The position numbers and the translations under genes are program-made. A DNA stretch of 64,000 nt from Adiantum capillus-veneris (taxonomy: Eukaryota; Streptophyta; Polypodiopsida; Polypodiales; Pteridaceae), in NCBI GenBank assembly GCA_014529385.2, contig CM043947.1, positions 97,498,036 through 97,562,035 of the forward strand, in the 5' to 3' direction. The notes under the pieces were generated by a model, which worked only from the letters and a program-made list of their open reading frames with translations, was not told the origin of the DNA and did no database searches. Within the stretch, counting starts at the first letter, position 1. Each line of letters begins with the position of its first letter. Positions 53,604 to 62,516 of this stretch are shown piece after piece.

Positions 53604-53838
53604 TGAGAGTGTGTGTGCAATCGAGCGTTGCGGCGAGGCGGTTGAGCGCGGCGTAGCGGCGTCTCCCTCTTCTTCGCGGCGAGGAATCCTCTACGGCAGG
53701 AGCATAAGGCGGTGAGTGACACACCATTGCCCTCTTTGAGCTTACTAGTTTAACTAGTTGTGTGCTTGGAGCCGTCTGCGGCTCGTACACGGTGTATCGG
53801 CAAGTCCCTTGCTTCGACAGTGCGGCACGGAGCGCACA
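53219..53838 (+). repeat. 3' LTR of 13.4-kb element (620 bp)
   Basis: Starts TGTTAACCC, ends GCGCACA. Aligned with the 5' LTR, differences are mostly transitions, plus a ~15-bp indel in the GC-rich part and different microsatellite length. TATA box TATAAAAG at 53423. Confidence 0.95.
53519..53601. repeat. (GT)n(GA)n microsatellite inside 3' LTR
   Basis: Short GT part (interrupted by GC) followed by about 36 GA units. Allelic counterpart of the repeat in the 5' LTR. Confidence 0.95.
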
Positions 53839-53843
53839 CTTGT
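53839..53843 (+). other. target-site duplication, right (CTTGT)
   Basis: Same five bases as at 40424-40428. Confidence 0.9.
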
Positions 53844-54196
53844 GCGCATGATTTTTTGATGAGTGCTTGAGAGAGGAGGAGTTTGGATGTATTATGGGTA
53901 TTCTTATGGGAAGAAGGTGAATGCTATTCCACAAATTGCATATTTCATTTGATGCACGGCATTGGGTTGCATAATCGTTGATGGTGTTCAAGTGTCCAAA
54001 GTGTATATAGAGTAAGGGGGTTTTCAAAGTGTGTTGCTTGAGTGGGTGAGTGCAAGTGTTATTTTGATTGGTTTCCTTCTCCACTCCCAAAAGAAGGTGG
54101 TGCCCCAAGTAGTGTGCGTACCTCTTTACGAACATTTTGTGAGGGTAGGCCCATTGGTTTGGGTTTAGAGGCCCCATTTCAAAAAGCTCGCCCTCA
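53844..54196 (+). repeat. 3' LTR of Tat-like element, second part
   Basis: 53881-54196 is nearly identical to 30938-31252 of the 5' LTR and ends at the same GCTCGCCCTCA. The first 37 bp (53844-53880) belong to the segment missing from the 5' LTR. It is followed by CCGG, the same four bases that precede the 5' LTR. Confidence 0.88.
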
Positions 54197-54284
54197 CCGG
54201 TAATGTGCTCCTCCTTTATTGGGGTTGGTTCTTGTGGCGGCAGTTTCAAGAACCGGTTGTCATCAGCCCTCCCATTCGGTTAGA

Positions 54285-55180
54285 GGCATTCATGCTTCTA
54301 GCCCTACTTTTGATTCTTTAGCAGTGGAGATGGAGGGTTCTCAATCCTCTGGAATATCTAGCATGAACTCTGGGTCAAGCCTTAAAAAGTACCTCTTGAG
54401 CCTCCATCCATTGACTCTAGTCTTGTGTATTCTCCCATCTGCTTCCATCAACTTGTAACTGTCGTTGGCATAGTGCCTTTTGACAATGAATGGCCCTTCG
54501 CATTTGAGTTGAAATTTCTTGTCCTTCCTAGTGTCAAATCTGTTGTCATATCTCAATACTAACATGCCTCTCCAGGCCCTTTTCCTTAAGCCCTTGATTG
54601 AAGGTGAGCCGGTGTCGCTATACTTGTGCTGCATAGTGATTGATTGCATCTTCCCTATCTAGTTGGAGTCTTTCGAGATCCAGGATGTGGTTGCAAATAT
54701 TAACAATTGGGTGTTGTAAATGGCTAGCCACGAATCGCAATCTAGCTATCTGTACCTTCATGGGTAGAATGGCCTCTTTTCCATAGACTAGAGGAAAAGG
54801 CGTGAAACCTAGTGATGTTCGGAATTTCATCCGGTATACCCATAGAGCGACCATGAGATGTTTATCCCAATCACCTGTGTGGTTATTCACGTGCTTTGTG
54901 ATGATTTTATAGATCATGCCATTTACCTTTTCCACTAGGGCATTACACTGTGGACAATATGGTGTGGAATGTCGGCGTGTAATGCCTAAATTTTTCATTA
55001 GTTCTCCCACCAGGTTGCCTCTAAATTTTGGCCCCCTATCAGATATTATCTCCTGAGGTGTGCCAAAACGACAACAAATGTGCTCAAATATGAACTTCTC
55101 CACCTCTTGGGCTGTAATGCGTGTGGTGGCTGCTACTTCCGCCCATCGGGTCATGTAGTCTACACCAACTAGAATGTATA
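54285..55180 (-). pseudogene. gypsy integrase core and C-terminus
   Basis: ILVGVDYMTRWAEV, EIISDRGPKF and CNALVEKVNGM give a full DDE triad. VALWVYRMKFRTSLGFTPF and LDLERLQLDREDAINHY follow, then after a frameshift near 54640 MLVLRYDNRFDTRKDKKFQ and EGPFIVKRHY..DSYKLMEADGRIHKTRV, the C-terminal barrel. The zinc finger is deleted. Ends near 54285. Confidence 0.9.
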
Positions 55181-55645
55181 GTTACCTGATTGTTCCCTTC
55201 GTACAGGATCGATTGCCACGTACTCTGCTTCATTGTTGGAGTGGGAGTGTAACAACTTCCCAATGGAGAATACTTTCTCCCTTTGCTCATTGAAAATGAT
55301 GATGCCAGTTGTAGACTGGTCCACTGTTCTTTTGTATGCTCCATCAAAGAAAAGAGAGTGAGCTCTTTCTAGCTTAGGAATTTCTATCATTGGTGTCACT
55401 TCTTTACCTTCCGTGTTGACCTTCAGCTTCTTCTCATAGTGACGATGAATAAGAATACCTGCTAGACTATCCCTGGTGGAGTTTTCTACCTGCATGGTGT
55501 AGTCAAACTCTTGTAATCTAACTAGCCACTTAGAGATCCTAGATAAAACATCCATGTGTCGCATAGCATACGAAAAGACCTCCATTGTCAGAATTACAAA
55601 GGGTCTAGGCAGCAGGTAAGAGCAGAACTTTGTAGTGGCAAACAT
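55169..55645 (-). pseudogene. gypsy RNase H and stub of second RNase H
   Basis: KFCSYLLPRPFVILTMEVF and WLVRLQEFDYTMQVE are the C-terminal half of the first RNase H. SLFFDGAYKRTVDQSTTGIIIF ... SHSNNEAEYVAI is the start of the second RNase H. The rest of that domain and the integrase zinc finger are missing: the sequence passes within about ten codons to the first Asp region of integrase. Confidence 0.85.
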
Positions 55646-55649
55646 TCAT

Positions 55650-56432
55650 GCGAGCACCATGTGCTCTACTGTGGTGAATCCTTTTTCTGATGGGATCATG
55701 ACACAACTAGAGAAGTAGATAGGACGCTTGAAAGAGGTTTGGGGGTCCTTTTGCATTAGTACGGCTCCAAGTGTATCACTTCCTACACTGGGGTTCACAT
55801 AAAATGGCTCGCCCATCTGGGGGTGAAATGGCAGGAAGTGTGGCCAGGATTTGTTTCACTTTTGTGAGTTGTTTCTCATTTTCTTCACTTCACGAGAAGA
55901 CATCTCTATGGGTGACTTTTTGTAGAGGGAGAACCACCTGATATAGCAAGTGAATGAACCGGCTTAAATACCTTACCTTCTGTAGGAAAGAGACCAATTG
56001 CTTAGCTGTGGTGGGTGATGACAAAGATACCAAATCTTGAACCTTTCTAGGGTAAGCCTGAATCATTTTTGCTAAAATCACATGGCCAAGGAGAGTGACC
56101 TTGCTTTCACCAATGTGACACTTATCCACGTTGAGCTGGCTACCCAAGGTTTGCAGCTTGGTCAGGCCATCACACACTTTGCTCAAATGGAGGGAGCGTG
56201 AACTATAGATGTAAAAATCATCTACGAAGACTCGTATTGACGTTCCAAAGTATGGCTGGAAGACAAAAGTCACATAGCGCTGGAATGTGACCGGAGCATT
56301 GGTGAGGCCAAAAGGCATCACTCTGTAAGCAAAGCATCCCCAGGGTGTTATGAAAGTTGCCTTTGTCTGGTCTTCTTTTGCAACTAATTTGAAAGTAGAT
56401 TGAGCAGCCACCACATACTGTGTAGTGCTCAT
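55650..56432 (-). pseudogene. gypsy RT C-terminal half
   Basis: Next frame: TFITPWGCFAYRVMPFGLTN, catalytic RVFVDDFYIYSS (near 56215), ESKVTLLGHVI, then PTTAKQLVSFLQKVRYLSRFI. Stop near 55890, after which only decayed RT-to-RNase H connection sequence is seen down to ~55650. Confidence 0.88.
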
Positions 56433-57310
56433 GACCTACTACCTCAATGAGAATCTCATCTTGGAATGGGAGGGGAAAATGATCCCTCTTTGTGGCTGCA
56501 TTGAGAGGTTTGTAGTCTACACAGACTCTCCACTTGCCATTCTTCTTTGGTGTGACTACCACTGGAGAGACCCACTCTGAGTCTTTGACGGGGTAAATGA
56601 ACGCTTCCTGTAGTAGATTCCTTACCTCTTTGAGTAGTGCTTCTTGTTGGATTACCCCAAGCCTTTTGAGCTTTTGTACTACATGCTTACTTCCTTCCTC
56701 GAGTCTTATGCGGTGTTGGACCACTGCGATTCCTGTGATCTTATCATAACCATCACTGAACAATGTGGTGGAGCTATCTAGCATGGAGACATATTCTTTT
56801 CTCTCTTCACCAATTAACTCACTAAAGAGAATCCGATGTAATTTACTTGTATCCATCAAGGATTGCGTACCTGATGATCCCTCTTGGTTTGTCGGTGGTG
56901 CTCTAGATTTTGTCAATATTTTTGGGTCTTTGAGGATAACCCCCATTACTTCGATGCTACTATCACTTTCTTCAGTTGTTGTTGTCTCTTCTCTTGAGGT
57001 GGACAAATAGTCACTAGTGGAATCATCTTCGTATGCCTCCAAGATCATGTTGCATTGCTTCCCAGTCCTCATGTCGTAGAATATGGACTTCGCTTTAGCA
57101 TCCTTCATTTGAATCATTCTGGTACTCCAGTCTTGCTTAGCTTCCATAGCCATGAGCTAGGGTCTTCCAAGAATGATAGGGTAGCCCTCCCCTTTGTGTG
57201 GCATGACAAAAATGTCTACCTCCACTTCTATGTTGAATGCCTTCACTTTGATTGCATTCACAATGCCTTCACATTTCACTCTTACGTTATTTGCCATTTT
57301 CGCTTGGCAC
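56218..57310 (-). pseudogene. gypsy protease C-terminus, linker and RT N-terminal half
   Basis: Starts near 57310 with KMANNVRVKCEGIVNAIKVK and VMPHKGEGYPIILGRP, the C-terminal part of the retropepsin; the catalytic Asp region is absent. A TAG at 57157-57159 follows ILGRP, where Trp is usual. Then an acidic linker (EDDSTSDYLS), LKRLGVIQQEALL, VVTPKKNGKWRVCVDYKPLN and HYTVCGGCSIYFQIS. A frameshift near 56400 ends this stretch. Confidence 0.88.
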
Positions 57311-58275
57311 GGTGACGGTGGTGCAGCCAAACACTATCGACCCAAGGAGAAGCTATCGGTACCTGTGTTAATGTTAGCAGGTAGATGATGCAGTACTTGT
57401 GTAGCTGCTTGATGCAAGGTATGGCCGGCACTGTCGGGAAGTGTATGTCAAATGTGGATTTTAGCAAACCAAAGGAGGTTTTCATGCTCAACTCGTCGGG
57501 ATTCCCAGAAGTGTGGGTGCAATCGTCAGGTAGTGCCATGATATGTTATATGTTGAATGGTTTCACAATTTTGCGAATTTCGAGGCTCTCGGGATCCATG
57601 AAACTGCTCAATCGGATGTTGTTTGAAGGTTGCCACACTTGTAGCGGTCCTGCTCTTCTCAGGGTGATGTGCGGGATTGACTGTGACCCGTTTGCATCGC
57701 CATGGGATTGTCCACACTAGGGTAGAGGCACCAGTAAGTAACAGGGCACCAGAAGAGAGACAAAAGTTAGAGACATAAATGACCCAATGAGTATTAAAAT
57801 AAGGGCCTAAAGAGAGGCAAAATTTACAACGTGGCTCATTAAAAAATTGAAAATGTTGAAGAATTACAACTCAAGGCCATGTTTTCAACTTTCGATACAC
57901 ACTCTGCTCCTCTTTACGCGCGTACCCCTCATAATTGGTGCGCTCCACAGCCTTAAATCCTACATTCCGCATCTCCAAGTGACTCGCCATCTGCTCAATG
58001 ACAACACACCCCCATCTCAGCAATAATGAACGATGCATTTATTTTTAAGAATCATGAATCAACATGAGAATTTCACGCCAGCCTCAAGCAGAGCCTTTAA
58101 CAACAATACAGAACCTGACCATGACTCAGACCAACATAAAAGCAACAACAAAACACCATCCCTACTAGATTCCAGTTTCCTAGCCATAAGCAAGCATACA
58201 TGACCAGTATGAACAGAGCATATATCACTTAACCAAAGCAAAGTTCAATGTTGCACACACACTCTCATCCCTACG
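57311..58275. other. intergenic stretch, nothing recognised
   Basis: Open frames of up to 111 codons exist on both strands (for example 57385-57717 plus) but none shows a known motif. Possibly decayed transposon sequence. Confidence 0.4.
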
Positions 58276-58671
58276 TTGCAAACCAGATTCACAGTTTCCA
58301 GCCTCACTGTCCCATTATGCAAATCCTCCTCAATGGCATCTGTAGCTCCCTGCGAGTGTAAAGCTTGCCGACTTGAAAGACACCCACAGTTGGAAGGTCT
58401 ACTTTGCACATCTGTTTTAATACATAAGCACGGTGGTCGAGGGTGTTGCTGCGGAAGAGTACATGTACAGCCCATTTACCATTGCAAAGGCCCCAAAAGA
58501 AAGCAGGCTCCTTTCATCGGCATCAAGCAAAGCACTTCAACGCCAAAACCCACAAAAAGACCAGCAAGCCCTGAAGAAGAGCAACTAACAGATCCGGAGA
58601 CAACGCAACATGTCCCAAAGAAGCGCTTCTCTGTAAAGGAATACGCAAAACTTCTTCTCGATTTTCAATAA
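58276..58671 (+). CDS. hypothetical Cys-rich ORF, 131 aa
   Basis: ATG to TAA without interruption, 250 bp upstream of the transposase ORF and in the same direction. Contains CECKACRLERH, GRGCCCGRVHV and a basic KGPKRKQ patch, then a Thr/Pro/Glu-rich tail ending KRFSVKEYAKLLLDF. It could be an upstream exon of the transposase transcript or an independent remnant. No family recognised. Confidence 0.3.
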   Translation: MQTRFTVSSLTVPLCKSSSMASVAPCECKACRLERHPQLEGLLCTSVLIHKHGGRGCCCGRVHVQPIYHCKGPKRKQAPFIGIKQSTSTPKPTKRPASPEEEQLTDPETTQHVPKKRFSVKEYAKLLLDFQ

Positions 58672-58941
58672 TTTCCTTGATAATGTAAGTAATCTCTTTC
58701 AATCGTCTATATTTCAAATCGTCTGATTTAACAGTATGACCTAATATCTCTAGTTTGAGAGTTGATAATTTCATATTTACCTTGAAATTAACTTTTGATG
58801 ACTTAAAAAAAAACCACAGCCATTAAATGTGTGCATATTTCAGTACTCTAACATAGGTGCATTTTCCCAATTAATAATCCCTCTTCATTTCTCACTTAAT
58901 CAAATCTGTGTGCAGAAATCATGGCAAAGAAGTATACTAAG

Positions 58942-59056
58942 ACTGCAGCCAAGAGCCAAGATCAGCAGTCAACAGAGAAGAGTACTTGGACTGCAACCAA
59001 GAGCCAAGACAAGCAGTCGACAGAGAAGAGTACTAGGACTGCAGCCAAGAGTACAC
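58942..59056 (+). repeat. 48-bp tandem repeat in transposase N-terminus (2.4 copies)
   Basis: Units at 58942-58989 and 58990-59037, with a partial third to ~59056. Each encodes 16 residues like TAAKSQDQQSTEKSTW. In frame, so expansion keeps the coding frame. Confidence 0.9.
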
Positions 59057-60852
59057 GATTGCCTCGTCCTATCACCAACAAACAATGCATGAAGAAGGTA
59101 GCTTTCACAACTCCACCAGACAAAGAAAAGGTTGTCATCAAAAAACCACACCATCCACTTGAAAGCAAAGACAACAGAATTAAGAAGCGATCGCATCGAA
59201 GATCAAACAAAAATCCTCCTCTTGCTCTCATAACAAAAGCCATATTTCAAAAGTCAAGATCAAGTACACCTACTACTCCAGCCCAACCTCTCCCAGAGGT
59301 AGGAGAAGATCCTCCAAATACACCAAAGAGGCCAATAGCCCGCACGAAGTTGTCATGGACAACAGAAGATATGGCCAAAGCTCTCCATGCACGAGAACAT
59401 GGACTTTCTCTAAACAAATGTTCCATACAATTTGGCATTAGCAGAGGTGCAATTGCTAATTGGGAAGAGGGAAGGACTCAAACAAAAAGGAAAGGACTCC
59501 CCACCACTCTCACTACCACCGAAGAAGAAGTATTGCTCCAATGGATTTTTTTAAAGTGTGACTCTGGTCATGGAGTTTCTGTGACAGATGTAAAGCTCAA
59601 AGCTGCAGAAATTTGTCAAACAAGGAACACACTTTTTTCAAATGGCATTCCAGGCAGAAGCTGGTGGGATGGATTTCGCAAGCGGCACCCAACTCTGGTT
59701 TTTCGAGTTACCGAGAGCCTAGACTAGTCAAGGGCAAGCAAATTCAGGCCAGAAATAGTAGAAACATTCCACAAAAAACTTCAAAAGCTTTACTCAAAAC
59801 ACAACTACCCGTCGTCAAATATTTGGAATGCAGACGAGATAGGATTTCAAGGATCTAGAGATAAGGGTATGAAAGTGTTAGCCAAGAAAGGATCAAGGTC
59901 AGTTTATGGAGTTACATGCGATTCATGTGAGTGGATGGCAATACTGTGTTGTGTTAATGCAATTGGTGAAGCAATACCCTCTTACTATATTTTTAAGGGC
60001 AGTCGCATAATAAGTAACTACATTAGGTTTTGTGAACCTGGAGCTGCCATGGCTGTACAGAAAAAGGCATGGATGACATGAGAGTTGTTTCAAGCATGGC
60101 TTAAACACTTCGATGATGCTATTTCACTACAAGGCAAAGAAAACAGACACCTCTTAGTCCTTGATGGACACGGAAGTCATGTCTCACTTGAGGTAGTGGC
60201 CAAAGCAAAAGAGAGCGGCATAGATATTGTCACACTGCCAACCCACACATCACATAAACTTCAGCCATTGGATGTATCAGTATTCAAGCCATTAAAAGTG
60301 CAATTTCGGAAGGAGAGGGATAAATGGCAACAGAGAACAGCTTCGAAGCAAGCAAGCAAGACAGAGCTGGCTTCTATTGTGACAACAGCAATAAGTTTAT
60401 CTTTAACGGAAGCTAACATAACAGCAGGGTTTCGAGCAACAGGGATATGGCCACTAGATTTTGCAGCAGTTAAGTTTGAAGGTATGCCCTGCAATCACAT
60501 TAACCTTGTTGAGGAGACAAGTCCACTTGACGAGACAGAGTCACAAGTACCCAACACGCCAATTGAGCAGCCCATAGAGGATGAGGTTGAGGCCATACTA
60601 GCTCTCAATACTCTCGCATCTCAGCTCCAAAAAGAAACTAGAATTTCTTCTCAGCAAGAGAATCGGACACATGCAATAAGCTTCACCCAGCTTTTGGAGA
60701 GAGCTGAAATTTCAAACTACACACCTTGCGACTCAGAACCACATTTCTTCATAGAAGACGAGTGCAATTGGGACATAACACCCAACCAAATTACCACGAA
60801 TTACATGGAAAACCAGGTAAGTTCTCCTACTCTGCCAGTACAGCCACAAAGA

Positions 60853-61242
60853 GATCAAGATGCGCGATTTTCTAATGAAAATGCAGCTCAGGTACAAAGA
60901 GTTCAAGATGCACAATTTCCTAATAGAAATGTAGCTCCCGTTTCGACTTTTCAAGCAAGCATAACTCAAACCAGACATATCACTGATAGTGCTCGAATTC
61001 CAACAATAACAAGTCATCAAGAAGCAAGGTTTCCTAATGAAAATGCAGCTCCAACAACAACTGTTCAAGAAGGCCTAACTCAAAACAGATGTGTCAGTAA
61101 TGTGGTTCAAATTCCAACAACAGCAGCTCATCAAGAAGCATGGTTTCCAAATTCAAATGCAGGTCCAACATCAACTACTCAAGAAGGCACATCTCAGCAA
61201 AACCGTATCATTGATATGCTCCGAGTTCCAATGTCAGAAGTG
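60853..61242 (+). repeat. 114-bp tandem repeat in transposase C-terminal region
   Basis: Unit starts at 60901, 61015 and 61129 (period 114 bp, 38 residues), plus a partial one at 60853. Each begins QEARFPNENAAP-like and ends before the next H/V-Q-E/D. All in frame. They lie after the DDE core and before the coiled coil. Confidence 0.88.
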
Positions 61243-61581
61243 TGTGTGCGTCAAGCAAACCGTGAGGCTTTTGTAGACTACACAAATAGTCTCATTTTAA
61301 CATCTACACAATACATTGAAAGTATGAGAGCAAAGAATGCAAAGAAAGAAGAGATAGCCAAGGCAAAAGAGGAGAAGCGCATTGAAAAAGAAAAGAAGAG
61401 ACTTCATTCACTTGCAGAGAAAGAGGCTGCTCGACAAAGAAAGGCCCATGCTCGGGAAGCCAAACTTTCGAGGAAAGATTGGGAAATTCAACAACAGCTC
61501 TTTGAAGAAAGATTACGAGCAGTCTTGTGGGAACAAGGTTCATTAGAAGGCTTACAATTGAGGCCACTTCAGATAGATTAG

Positions 61582-62335
61582 CCTTATCACGCCTTGGTGC
61601 GACGGCATCAAATGAAAAAGTTGCGTGCTAAACAAGCTCGAGAATGACTGCATTACTTAAGCTCAATTTTGAAGCACTTCACTATTCTAGGCGAGCCCTA
61701 AACTTTTTGGAGTAGTGTTTTGTATCAAGGTTAGGTATTTCAACAAGCTTTACAGCACATGTTAAAACTCAATCTCTCCTACTCGCCAGCCCAATCTTGG
61801 GGTTGTACTCCTGCAGCAATATACCTAGTTTCTATCAAAGCAATAATGTAATACTACCAATCGGTTTCTGTTTCATGCTTAACATGCCAGCTGCCCTTTA
61901 TGGTGTATAAAAGTACTTATATGTAACAATTGAGGGTGCAACAGGTAAAGTTTTGTTTTATGGTTAGTATGTTAAACACATGATACATCCCCATTTCTCA
62001 CACAACATCAACTACTATCTATTATGACAACACAAAGTTTATCATTCACATTTCTTCATACCATATCCCCTTCCTATTAAAGTCTTACTGCAGCATATGC
62101 ATTTTGTCTTTCAATGCGTCAGCTACATTTTGTCTTTCAAATGCTTGTTTTATTCTTTGGGACAACCTTCAAATACTGTTAGCCTCACACACTATTAGCC
62201 ATTCATTATGGTTTTCAGCCAAAGTTTAACCTCAGTCACATTTCAAGCAGTAGCCTGTAGTCAAATCAAGAACGTTTGCAAAGATTTTAGTTCTCAACAA
62301 AGGTGAATCTCGGCCACATTAGAAGCACTCAAACA
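61582..62335. other. non-coding sequence 3' of transposase
   Basis: AT-rich. Contains a short direct repeat CATTTTGTCTTTCAA (near 62100 and 62131). No terminal inverted repeat partner was found upstream of 58.9 kb. Confidence 0.4.
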
Positions 62336-62516
62336 TGAACATTCACATACATCCATTATTGATGATTGAGAGTCCTCAGCTCAAAAGTATATCTCTGTAC
62401 AAGCTCCACATATTAACACTCCCTAAACATTCACAAGCATCCATTATTGTTGAGTGAGGTTCGAGAGTCCTCACCTCAAAGTAAATTGTCGCATGTTGCT
62501 CCACAAGTTATTAGCA
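62336..62516. repeat. two diverged ~90-bp tandem units
   Basis: The blocks CATTCACATACATCCATTATTG ... GAGAGTCCTCAGCTCAAA and CATTCACAAGCATCCATTATTG ... GAGAGTCCTCACCTCAAA start near 62340 and 62429, both followed by GCTCCACA. Confidence 0.7.

Larger units (their letters stand above)
40429..53838 (+). mobile_element. complete 13.4-kb Ty3/gypsy element (Athila-like features) with extra protease and third ORF
   Basis: LTRs at 40429-41068 and 53219-53838, target duplication CTTGT, tRNA-Asp-type primer site, polypurine tract, and gag, protease, RT, RNase H and integrase in order. Between integrase and the 3' LTR are a second retropepsin-like domain, a W-x-P-K repeat region and a third ORF. Only one RNase H is present. 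Outside the GA run I count about nine substitutions between the LTRs, mostly transitions, plus one ~15-bp indel, so insertion was fairly recent. Eight in-frame stops and two frameshifts disable pol. The primer site and the extra ORF after pol recall the Athila lineage, but the assignment needs a tree. Confidence 0.93.
29461..54196 (+). mobile_element. Tat-like Ty3/gypsy element carrying nested insertions
   Basis: 5' LTR 29461-31252, internal region 31253-38708, 3' LTR 38709-40428 continued at 53844-54196. CCGG precedes the 5' LTR (29457-29460) and follows the 3' LTR (54197-54200), consistent with a target duplication of 4-5 bp. Without the 13.4-kb passenger and its duplicated target the element is about 11.3 kb. 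The pol has RNase H plus a second RNase H-like domain before integrase, the hallmark of the Tat lineage. A TTAA-flanked DNA element interrupts pol. Confidence 0.85.
54201..57310 (-). mobile_element. older minus-strand Tat-like gypsy, disrupted by the 29461-54196 insertion
   Basis: Minus strand: protease C-terminal part (57310), RT, RNase H, a stub of the second RNase H, and integrase (to ~54285). Closely related to the Tat-like element at 31-38 kb. Similarity begins abruptly near 57310 inside the protease, so gag is gone. Its 3' end should continue at 29460 and below on the other side of the inserted element, but no LTR was recognised there. Confidence 0.85.
58921..61581 (+). pseudogene. pogo/Tigger-like DDE transposase with CENP-B-type DNA-binding domain
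   Basis: One frame from ATG 58921 (AAATCATGGC; a CAG splice-acceptor-like site just upstream) to TAG 61579, with in-frame stops TAG 59725 and TGA 60079. N-terminus: 16-residue repeats rich in Lys/Ser/Gln. Residues ~140-265: HTH_psq and CENP-B-type domain (LSWTTEDMAKALHAREHGLS, CSIQFGISRGAIANWE, GRSWWDGFRKRHP). Then DDE_1: NIWNADEIGFQ (first Asp), LLVLDGHGSHV (second Asp), SHKLQPLDVSVFKPLK (third Asp). After the catalytic domain come a 38-residue repeat block and a Lys/Glu coiled coil to the C-terminus. No terminal inverted repeats found. Confidence 0.88.

Noticed and set aside
53506-54249. 247-codon minus-strand ORF across the 3' LTR, and similar ones at 40651-41020 and 28091-28285
   Set aside because: They translate GA/CT microsatellites into Ser-Leu runs and then antisense LTR; no domain, and their frames follow repeat length.
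57385-57720. 111-codon plus-strand ORF as a host gene
   Set aside because: No recognisable motif, an overlapping ORF of similar length on the other strand, and a flank of decayed gypsy sequence.
62455-62480. tRNA T-arm-like GGTTCGAGAGTCC
   Set aside because: No acceptor, D or anticodon arm nearby; it is part of a local tandem repeat.
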